The translations under genes and the position numbers were made by a program. The notes under the pieces were generated by a model. That model made no database searches, had not been told where the DNA came from, and worked only from the letters and a program-made list of their open reading frames with translations. Shown in pieces: positions 18,019-24,333 of a stretch of DNA of 32,984 bases. The stretch's first letter is position 1; each line of letters opens with the position of its first letter. The stretch is from contig WGMQ01000050.1 of NCBI GenBank assembly GCA_016125005.1, positions 1-32,984 of the forward strand, written 5' to 3'. This stretch comes from a bacterium (GTDB lineage Bacteria; Sumerlaeota; Sumerlaeia; SLMS01).

Positions 18019-20199
18019 TCACAGGCGCGCCGAGGTCGCCGTCGTCTGGCCCGTTTCCGGGTGCACGAAGAGGAACTGGATCACATCACCCGACTTGCCG
18101 CGCGAGCCCATCTTGCCGGGAGCCGCCAGTGTCGCGCGTCCCGTCAGGGCACCGAAGCTGGCCGTGGCGCCCGCCGGGACGGCCAGTTTCTCCGAGGGGA
18201 TCTCCTGCCAATCGGTCTCGCCTTCCAGGTAATGCCCGCGGCCTAGGCGCTTCCAGAAGACGCGCGGCTTGGCCTTGCCGTAGGACGAAAGCATCACGTT
18301 CATCGTCACCGCGCCGGAGGTATCTTTCAGACCCTCGGAGGCAATGAGCACGGTGGCCTTGGGAACGGCGTAGGGCGACGCTCCATCGGCGGCTTCTTTG
18401 GCGGCGTTTTCGATCTGCGCGGCGGCCTCCTTGGCGGTGGCCTTGGTCAGGCCCTCGCCTTTCTTGCCACCCACGATGTCCTTCTGGGGATCGATCTTCT
18501 CGGCCACGGTCGCCAGGTCGACCCAGACAACCTCGCTGCTCTTCCACGACTTCCCGGCCTGACCGCCGCCGGAACCGACCGGCAGACTGACGCGAAGCGC
18601 ATTGCGCGTGACGTCGAAGTAGAGCAGCCCCACGCGATCGCTCGGCGCGGTGTTCTCGTCGAAGGTCGGCGGTTCGGTGCGCGGCTGAAGGTGGATCACG
18701 TCCTTCACATGCAGCACGTCCGTGTCGTAGGGCGAGTGGCCCATCGCCTGGCCGTCACCGACCACCACATCGCCACGGGCGATCAGGGTCGCGAACTCCT
18801 CCACAGAGGCAGCCTGGTCTGCATTCGAACCCAGCATCTTCTGGACCTGCGCCGTACCCATCACCGGGGCGCCGCCGGCATCCGGGATGTCCTGGCTGTA
18901 GAACAGCGCCGCGTTGGAGGAACCGACGGTGACCTCGGTCGGGTCCCAGCTCGGTGGCGCCGCCTCGAAGGCCTTCCACGCCCCAACGCGCGAACCGGCC
19001 CGCTCGCTCCCGTTGCAAAAATAGTCGGGACTTGAAGGCAATCCGGCGCCGATGCCGAAGAGACTCAACGTGCCGATCGCCTCATCGACGTTGATCCACG
19101 ATCCCTGGACGCTCCCCACGATGCCGGAGCGCGTGCCGACGGCCGTCCCTACATGCCCGGCGACGGTCCCCGGGGGCTCGCACTCGCCGAGGCGCTTGTT
19201 GTCCACGAATACCGAGTTCGTGGTGCCGACCATCAGCCCGATGTTGGCGGGCACCGCATCCCACCAATCGTCCTCCTTGATGTTCCCCTGGCGGCCGTCC
19301 ACCTCACCCATCGCGCCGGGCAGCCCCATGTCGGGGCCGATGCGCCGACCGATGATGGCGCCGTTCTCCGCACCGGTGATCAGGGTCGCGTACATCTGCT
19401 TGAGGCCCGTGCCCTCCTCGGTCGCGTTCGGGTTGAAGAACGACGTGAAGCCAAAGCTCACGCTGCCGCAGGCCGTGTATAGATCCGCCGCGGTGCCGCC
19501 CCCCATGATCTGGGCTTGGTTCCATGCGCCGATCGTGTACTTGAAGAACAAATCCCCGGGATTGATGACCTCGGGCCGCGTCTTGCCCGGCCCCGTCTCC
19601 AGATTCGAAATCGTGTTCGTCACGGCGCCGCACATGAAGATAATCTTCTTCGCGAACTCCTCGTTCTGCATGTCGTCGCTCGTCCACATGCCCCCACGGT
19701 ACATCGCCTGGCTGACAAGCGGAGACCAGCTGTTAAAGAACGTCATGTTCTTGCCCGTCGACGCCTGTCCCGGCGGAGGCGCGAAGGTGACCGGGCTCGG
19801 GTTCGTTTCATCGAGCGGCGACAGGTACCAGCGCGACCCGAACCCGCCGTAGCGTGCCTGCATCTGGTCGGTCTCCAGGAACTTGGCGCTCGTGGTTCCC
19901 GTGGTCAGGTCGCCCACGGAGCCGGTATTGGCTTCGAAGTAACGCGCATAGAGATTCTGGAATCGCCCCCACTTGGACTTGAGCAGGAGCGGCAGGAACC
20001 CGCGCGAGTTGACCCTTTCCGGCGTCGGGATCGGAGGGGGCGGGGGCGCAGGCGTCACCGTCGGTGTTGGCGTGGCGATTCCGCAGGGTATCGCGCAGGG
20101 ATCGGGTGTTGGGGTTGGGGTCGGCGATTGCTGCGCCAAGGCCGGGGCTTCGGCCAGCATGAGGCCCATTGCCACAAGCGTCGTGATTCGGATCTTCAT
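18019..20199 (-). CDS. Exported protein with proline-threonine-rich linker, function unknown
   Basis: A 726-residue protein I cannot assign to a family. The ATG at 20199 follows AGGAGGAG and gives a Sec signal peptide (MKIRITTLVAMGLMLAEAPALAQ). A PT/PP-rich linker follows (about residues 24-62, SPTPTPTPDP then TPTPTVTPAPPPPPIPTPE), a type common on exported proteins of several uncultured phyla. The mature part has many Gly, Ser, Asn and Trp residues, such as GGFGSRWYLSP, FFNSWSPLVSQAMYRGGMW and DDWWDAVPANIGLMVGTTNSVFVDN. Pilus adhesins and Tad-type surface proteins can look like this, but no defining motif is seen. The C-terminus ends in strands (VIQFLFVHPETGQTTATSARL). It is preceded by a hairpin-rich 200-base leader and lies next to the pseudopilin/sigma operon. 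Confidence 0.75.
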   Translation of the reverse strand: MKIRITTLVAMGLMLAEAPALAQQSPTPTPTPDPCAIPCGIATPTPTVTPAPPPPPIPTPERVNSRGFLPLLLKSKWGRFQNLYARYFEANTGSVGDLTTGTTSAKFLETDQMQARYGGFGSRWYLSPLDETNPSPVTFAPPPGQASTGKNMTFFNSWSPLVSQAMYRGGMWTSDDMQNEEFAKKIIFMCGAVTNTISNLETGPGKTRPEVINPGDLFFKYTIGAWNQAQIMGGGTAADLYTACGSVSFGFTSFFNPNATEEGTGLKQMYATLITGAENGAIIGRRIGPDMGLPGAMGEVDGRQGNIKEDDWWDAVPANIGLMVGTTNSVFVDNKRLGECEPPGTVAGHVGTAVGTRSGIVGSVQGSWINVDEAIGTLSLFGIGAGLPSSPDYFCNGSERAGSRVGAWKAFEAAPPSWDPTEVTVGSSNAALFYSQDIPDAGGAPVMGTAQVQKMLGSNADQAASVEEFATLIARGDVVVGDGQAMGHSPYDTDVLHVKDVIHLQPRTEPPTFDENTAPSDRVGLLYFDVTRNALRVSLPVGSGGGQAGKSWKSSEVVWVDLATVAEKIDPQKDIVGGKKGEGLTKATAKEAAAQIENAAKEAADGASPYAVPKATVLIASEGLKDTSGAVTMNVMLSSYGKAKPRVFWKRLGRGHYLEGETDWQEIPSEKLAVPAGATASFGALTGRATLAAPGKMGSRGKSGDVIQFLFVHPETGQTTATSARL

Positions 20200-20231
20200 C
20201 GGTATTCTCCTCCTGAGTCTGGCACTGCGCT

Positions 20232-20255
20232 GTTTGAAAATGTTAGTTTTCAAAC
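20232..20255 (-). promoter_or_regulatory. Hairpin in the leader of the PT-rich protein gene
   Basis: GTTTGAAAA at 20232-20240 pairs perfectly with TTTTCAAAC at 20247-20255 over a 6-base loop. It lies 32 bases upstream of the start codon at 20199 in an AT-rich patch. It could be an operator or leader hairpin; no partner protein can be named. Confidence 0.35.
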
Positions 20256-20284
20256 AAAAATCAAGAGGTGTTTCCAAAGAAAAG

Positions 20285-20316
20285 CCTCCGGGACGGAAAG
20301 GGAACCGTCCCGGAGG
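20285..20316 (-). terminator. Rho-independent terminator of the sigma factor/pseudopilin operon
   Basis: A perfect 12-base stem (CCTCCGGGACGG at 20285-20296 with CCGTCCCGGAGG at 20305-20316) with an 8-base loop. Read on the minus strand it is followed by CTTTTCTTT. It lies about 84 bases beyond the pseudopilin stop. Confidence 0.8.
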
Positions 20317-20325
20317 ATTGGTGTC

Positions 20326-20350
20326 CCCCTCTGCGCAAGTTTCAGAGGGG
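20326..20350. other. Stem-loop beside the operon terminator
   Basis: CCCCTCTG at 20326-20333 pairs with CAGAGGGG at 20343-20350 over 9 bases. It lies between the pseudopilin stop and the strong terminator, so on the minus strand it is transcribed first and may protect the 3' end of the mRNA. Confidence 0.4.
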
Positions 20351-20399
20351 CGGTGGAGGAGGCCCGGTCAGACCTCCGATGGTGCGTGGTTGGGGCGAC

Positions 20400-20990
20400 T
20401 CATTCGACCTTGTTGCTCCGAATGATGTCGCCGTCGGAGAGGGTGCCGTTGGTGGGATCGTAGGAATTCTCCATGCCGAAGTACGAGCCCCCGTTGATGA
20501 AGCGACGGTCAGGGCCACAGCTCGACATCTTCCAGATCACTCCGAGTCCGAAACGGCGCTCCCAGCGGTCGCGCATGTCGGGATTGTTCGGCAGATCATT
20601 CCAGTAGGCTGTCGAATAATCAAAGCTGTGGGCGCCTGTGCCCGCGTTGAAGCGATGGTAGTGTTCCGGTCGCGTGGGCGGCGTAACCGTCGGATCCTGA
20701 AAAACATCCGGCTCAATGCTGGTCAGGTAGGCGGTCGGTGTGGTGAGCTGCTTCAGGGAATTGATCCAGCCATAGTAAATAAAGCCCGGCTCGCCGTCGT
20801 AGGGAGGCCGCTGGTGGTCGACCGTGTAGGCCTCGATGGCGGTGGCATAGGTCCGGAGGTCATTCTTCACGCGGGCCACCTTCGAGCGGGTCTGTGCCTC
20901 CAGGAAATTGGGCACGGCGATGGCCGCCAGGATGGCGATGATGGCGACGACCACCAGAAGTTCGATCAGGGTAAAGGCGCGGCGATTCAT
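20400..20990 (-). CDS. Type II secretion / pseudopilin-like protein (GspG type)
   Basis: A 196-residue class III signal protein. The ATG at 20990 has AAAGGAG 10 bases upstream. The N-terminus MNRRAFTLIELLVVVAIIAILAAIAVPNF shows the prepilin cleavage region, the conserved Glu five residues after the cut, and the long hydrophobic helix. The residue before the cut is Ala rather than the usual Gly. Residues 30-55 (EAQTRSKVARVKNDLRTYATAIEAY) continue the spine helix. The C-terminal globular part ends with SYDPTNGTLSDGDIIRS, which is the GspG-like closing pattern. It would be processed by a prepilin peptidase and assembled into a pseudopilus; no other secretion gene is in the window. The start lies 2 bases past the stop of the sigma factor gene, so the two are coupled. 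Confidence 0.88.
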   Translation of the reverse strand: MNRRAFTLIELLVVVAIIAILAAIAVPNFLEAQTRSKVARVKNDLRTYATAIEAYTVDHQRPPYDGEPGFIYYGWINSLKQLTTPTAYLTSIEPDVFQDPTVTPPTRPEHYHRFNAGTGAHSFDYSTAYWNDLPNNPDMRDRWERRFGLGVIWKMSSCGPDRRFINGGSYFGMENSYDPTNGTLSDGDIIRSNKVE

Positions 20991-20992
20991 GG

Positions 20993-22459
20993 TTACTTGG
21001 CTCCTTTCATCAGAGGCTCGAGATCGGGGGGAATGTTCATGGGTGCGGGGAGCGAGGTGCGGACCTTTTCGTAGTACATCTTGCGGAACTTGTCCCCATC
21101 CGGGCCGAGGTTCAGACGCTTGTACTCTCGGACAACACCTTCGCGATATTGGTTCACGCTGATGCGTCCTTCGCGGTAGCTGGTGGTCAGCCGGGCCATT
21201 TCTTCCGCCAGCTCTGGCTTGCGATCCATCCACATGGTCAGCTTCATGCCGTCGTTGTTCCGCTCGAAGATGGTGCAACCGGCGAGCGTGGCCATGGGAG
21301 TGATCGTCAGCTCGATCAGTTCCTTCCCGGGAGGTACTTCAAGTTTTCCCTCCTCGATGCCGAAGCCCTTGACCTCAGTAGCACTGAGCAGCACTCCGTC
21401 CCGACCGAAAGTCGCGGTGGTCGCCACAACGCCCGACAGGTCTGAATCGGGATAGGTCAGGCGGTAGATCTTGTCGTAATCCATCTGGAGAGGGGTGGTG
21501 GCTCCCACCGGGTACTCCATGATCCCGGCCAGCTTGTCGGTGGGAGTGGCGGCGAGGACCGCCATCGGGCTATTGTTCTGCGGAGCTTTGTAGCTGAGAT
21601 GAACGCCGGCCACAGCCAGCGCGACGGCCGTAACGGCCACGATGATTTTTCCGGTACCCACGGCTGCGGTACCTCCTATGAACAGGGTGGTTAGCTTGGC
21701 TTGAAGGAACTCGAGGAACGTCAGCGACGGTGCCGCCTCGGTGGCCACATGGGCGATGGATTCGGCAGCGGCCTTGATGACGGAGGCCTTCGCCTCCGGC
21801 GGCAGGGCTACCACGGCCGCGATCGCCGCCATGGTCCGCGCCGGAGCCAGGCTGCGAGGCCTGAGCGCCGGGGCGCTTTGCTTGAGGTTGGTCTCCACAT
21901 TCACACGCATGGCATGGATGGCCGCGTCGAGCTGGCGCCCCACCGTCGAGGGATGCACACCCAGATGACGCGCGATGTCGCTGCGGCTCATCCCCTCGGT
22001 GAAGTGCAGCAGCACCAATTCGCGCTGGTGCGGCGGTAGCTGACGCACGGCGTGATCCGCAAGCGACCGCTGCTCGGCGGCCTCCGCGGCCTCGTCCGGC
22101 TGATCGACCCCAGGGTTTGGAAGCTGAGCCATCTTCTCGTCCTCCATGGGAATCATCGTCAGGAGACGAGACCGGGTTTCCCCCCGGCGAAGCCAATCGG
22201 TCGCCAGGTTGCGGGCCATGCTGCTCACCCAGGGGGCAAAGCGACTTCCATCACGGAGCTTCTCCTGCTGGAGAAACGCCCGGACGAAAACCTCCTGGGC
22301 AAGATCCTCGGCGGACTCGCAGTTCTGCAGCCTCGCATAGGCCACCGCGTACACCAGACCGTGGTGGCGGCGGACCAACTCATCGAAGCACTGCCTGTCC
22401 CCTTCGCGAAAGCGGATCAGCAGGTCGACGTCGGTCAGGTTGGCGGGCAAAGCAGACAT
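20993..22459 (-). CDS. ECF RNA polymerase sigma factor fused to a membrane-anchored C-terminal domain
   Basis: A 488-residue protein, more than twice the length of a plain ECF sigma factor. The ATG at 22459 has AGGAG at 22465-22469. Region 2 is at about 14-95 (HHGLVYAVAYARLQNCESAEDLAQEVFVRAF) and region 4 at about 134-190 (LPPHQRELVLLHFTEGMSRSDIARHLGVHPSTVGRQLDAAIHAMR), with a helix-turn-helix that would read the -35 box. A glycine- and alanine-rich linker leads to one transmembrane helix at about 269-289 (GKIIVAVTAVALAVAGVHLSY), followed by about 190 residues that should lie outside the cytoplasm (YDKIYRLTYPDSDLSG..., TIFERNNDGMKLTMWMD). I recognise no family in that part. The architecture suggests a sigma factor held at the membrane and released or gated by an outside signal. 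It is followed at 2 bases by the pseudopilin gene, a likely functional partner. Confidence 0.9.
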   Translation of the reverse strand: MSALPANLTDVDLLIRFREGDRQCFDELVRRHHGLVYAVAYARLQNCESAEDLAQEVFVRAFLQQEKLRDGSRFAPWVSSMARNLATDWLRRGETRSRLLTMIPMEDEKMAQLPNPGVDQPDEAAEAAEQRSLADHAVRQLPPHQRELVLLHFTEGMSRSDIARHLGVHPSTVGRQLDAAIHAMRVNVETNLKQSAPALRPRSLAPARTMAAIAAVVALPPEAKASVIKAAAESIAHVATEAAPSLTFLEFLQAKLTTLFIGGTAAVGTGKIIVAVTAVALAVAGVHLSYKAPQNNSPMAVLAATPTDKLAGIMEYPVGATTPLQMDYDKIYRLTYPDSDLSGVVATTATFGRDGVLLSATEVKGFGIEEGKLEVPPGKELIELTITPMATLAGCTIFERNNDGMKLTMWMDRKPELAEEMARLTTSYREGRISVNQYREGVVREYKRLNLGPDGDKFRKMYYEKVRTSLPAPMNIPPDLEPLMKGAK

Positions 22460-22481
22460 CGCGACTCCTCGTGTTCCTCAC

Positions 22482-22504
22482 GAAGCCCGATCAAATCAGG
22501 CTTC
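22482..22504 (-). promoter_or_regulatory. Small hairpin in the sigma factor leader
   Basis: GAAGCC at 22482-22487 pairs with GGCTTC at 22499-22504 around an 11-base loop (TGATTTGATC region). It lies 23 bases upstream of the start codon. Six base pairs are few, so it may be chance. Confidence 0.25.
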
Positions 22505-22547
22505 ATGTATCATGACGCGAGGGAGGCGATTCTTTTGCGACGAAATG

Positions 22548-23534
22548 TTAAAAAAATCTCCACGTCCCAAACGGGAGATAGCGCAGAACCGCCCGGCCCC
22601 GCAGGTGATCCTCCGGCACGTCCCCCCAAAAACGCCCATCCAGGGACGAGGCCGCGTTGTCTCCGATCATCAGAACGGCGTTGTCATGAACCTTCATGAT
22701 GCTATCGGCCCGGCTGGCATAGGGGAAGGGATACTCGCCGCTGGGGCTCGGGAAGTGCACGATGGCATCCACCGCCTCATTCGCCACGGGAGCCCCATTG
22801 ATCAGCACCGGATTCCCCTTGAAGACCAACTCAACGCCACCGAACCGCGAGCCACGCCGATCCGCGTGTCCCAGCGGCAACGCCGTCACGTCCGACGGCT
22901 GAATCGTCACCGTCTCGCCCGGCAGCCCCAGCACCCGCTTGATATACACAGGCGTCAGCGGATCGAAGGTCGACGGCTTCGCCTTGTTCCCGGACGGGCG
23001 ATCCGGCACCTTGAACACTGCGATGTCTCCGCGCTCTGGGGTCTTGAACCAGTACGCGAACTTGTTCACCAAAATCATGTCGGTACGCCGCTTCGAGGAC
23101 GCCACCAACTCGCGCGTCAGCCGCGGATCCACCTGATCGACGAATAGCAACTCTCGGTACGACTTCTTGTCCGCGTTCATCAGGTACACCTGCACCGTCG
23201 AAGGGCGCTGGCTGCGATAGAGCGTATAGACGACGTCGTCGATCCCATCGCCGTCATAGTCCACCATCGCCACCTCGCCCGCCCGGTCACCGATCAACGT
23301 CGGCGTCATCGACCCGGTCGGGATCATGAACAGCTCGAAGACAAAGCTGCGGATGAACATCGCGATCACATAGGCCAACACCAGCGCATCAAGCAGCCCC
23401 CGCGCCGACTGAAGCCGCGAATGCTGCTTCTCCGGCGCCGCCGGAGAGGCACCGCCCTGACGCTTGCGCGCATCGAGCCGATCCTTCACCGAAGGACCCT
23501 TCTCGCCCTCGCCATCCGTGATGTTCTCCGACAC
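22548..23534 (-). CDS. Signal peptidase I with an inserted calcium-site-like segment
   Basis: A membrane serine protease that removes signal peptides of exported proteins, here about 328 residues. No ATG precedes the conserved part within the reading frame except inside a repeat; GTG at 23534 is chosen because AGAGGA at 23542-23547 lies 7 bases upstream. Residues about 45-68 form the membrane helix. The catalytic Ser75 is in PTGSMTPTL and Lys199 in YIKRVLGLPGE; MIGDNAASSLDGRFWGDV near the C-terminus is the third conserved box. Between GDRAGE and MILVNKFAYWF an insert of about 60 residues begins with VDYDGDGIDDVV, an EF-hand or dockerin-like calcium loop, and has no counterpart in ordinary SPase I. 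The upstream frame extension runs through intergenic repeats and is not coding. A copy of GTATAGAC (23224) lies in the insert. Confidence 0.88.
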   Translation of the reverse strand: MSENITDGEGEKGPSVKDRLDARKRQGGASPAAPEKQHSRLQSARGLLDALVLAYVIAMFIRSFVFELFMIPTGSMTPTLIGDRAGEVAMVDYDGDGIDDVVYTLYRSQRPSTVQVYLMNADKKSYRELLFVDQVDPRLTRELVASSKRRTDMILVNKFAYWFKTPERGDIAVFKVPDRPSGNKAKPSTFDPLTPVYIKRVLGLPGETVTIQPSDVTALPLGHADRRGSRFGGVELVFKGNPVLINGAPVANEAVDAIVHFPSPSGEYPFPYASRADSIMKVHDNAVLMIGDNAASSLDGRFWGDVPEDHLRGRAVLRYLPFGTWRFF

Positions 23535-23631
23535 GTCCACATCCTCTGCACAAAAGTAGACCGACACGACAATGTCCCAACACCCCAAGCGCCGTGTCCA
23601 GCCGGAAGGAGAGAGGCGGGGAAAAACAGAC

Positions 23632-23720
23632 GAAAGGAGCGCGAGCATCTTGCTCGCCGAAGCGCCGCGCCCCCCCACCGATAACGTCAACCATGCGAGC
23701 AAGATGCTCGCGCTCCTTTC
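23632..23720. repeat. Perfect 26-base inverted repeat pair
   Basis: The 26 bases at 23632-23657 (beginning GAAAGGAGCGCGAGCATC) are the exact reverse complement of 23695-23720. The spacer is 37 bases. Each arm itself contains an imperfect small palindrome (GCGAGCATCTTGCTCGC). It lies just upstream of the signal peptidase start. Confidence 0.85.
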
Positions 23721-23723
23721 ACC

Positions 23724-23919
23724 GTGGGCGTTCGCATGGGAAGCGGGTGAGCCATCAAGGACCCACGTCCTAGCCGCGAAGCGAAGGTAGCGCGGACGTC
23801 TCGTCCGCGAGTCTTGCCCTCCGAACCAATCCCTCCCAGCACCCGAAAGCGGGTCTCTCTTCATACGGCGATGCGATGCACCGTCAACCTCGCGGGCGAG
23901 ACGCCCGCGCTACCTTTTC
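23724..23919. repeat. REP-like doublet, copy 1
   Basis: About 196 bases, nearly identical to 23941-24136 (offset 217). Inside are two inverted arms: 23784-23815 (AAGGTAGCGCGGACGTCTCG...) and 23888-23916 (CCTCGCGGGCGAGACGCCC...). Each arm is a short palindrome (GCGGAC-GTCTC-GTCCGC; GCGGGCG-AGA-CGCCCGC) and the arms are nearly reverse complements of each other. Arrangement matches bacterial REP/BIME doublets. A perfect 8-base hairpin (CACGGTCG/CGACCGTG, 23925-23943) lies in the link to copy 2. Confidence 0.85.
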
Positions 23920-23940
23920 CGTGGCACGGTCGTCCCGACC

Positions 23941-24136
23941 GTGGTCGTTCGCATGGCAGGCAGGTCAGCCATCAAGGACCCACGTCGTGGCCGCGAAGCG
24001 AAGGTAGCGCGGACGTCTCGTCCGCGAGTCTTGCCCTCCGAACCAATCCCCCCAAGCACCCGAAAGCGGGTCTCTCTTCATACGGCGATGCGATGCGCCG
24101 TCAACCTCGCGGGCGAGACGCCCGCGCTACCTTTTT
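23941..24136. repeat. REP-like doublet, copy 2
   Basis: Second tandem copy of the element at 23724-23919, with only scattered substitutions. Its arms are at 24001-24032 and 24105-24133. It lies between signal peptidase and the 3' end of the caspase/FGE gene. Confidence 0.85.
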
Positions 24137-24250
24137 CAACCTTCAAATTGTTGATTTTATTGGATTTAACAACGATTTCGCTTGCCCTCACGGCGACTCG
24201 GGGCCACCCTGCTTCTGTTGTCGGGTGGTCGGCGAAATCCCAAGTTTTCA

Positions 24251-24267
24251 AACGCGCTTCGCGCGTT
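24251..24267 (-). terminator. Hairpin downstream of the caspase/FGE gene
   Basis: AACGCGC at 24251-24257 pairs with GCGCGTT at 24261-24267 over a 3-base loop. It is about 67 bases beyond the stop codon at 24334 on the minus strand. No strong T run follows, so terminator function is uncertain. Confidence 0.35.
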
Positions 24268-24333
24268 GAGGAGAAAGGCAAAACACAAAGAAAAACCCAA
24301 AAATTCAAAATATCAAATAACCAAATAAAAACC

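Larger units (their letters stand above)
23535..24333. other. Intergenic repeat island, no gene
   Basis: About 800 bases between signal peptidase and the caspase/FGE gene. It holds a 26-base inverted repeat pair, a 217-base-period direct repeat with REP-like palindromes, and then an AT-rich tract (24137-24333) that contrasts with the GC-rich surroundings. Open frames across it read only repeat sequence (for example VNLAGETPALPF) and are not genes. Confidence 0.8.

Noticed and set aside
22505..22547. Extracytoplasmic-sigma promoter upstream of the sigma gene
   Set aside because: An AAC and a CGTC can be found, but the spacing (about 29 bases) is far from the usual 16-17.
23724..24136. CRISPR array
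   Set aside because: Only two copies with 217-base period and no regular short repeats with unique spacers; the arms are palindromic REP-like units.
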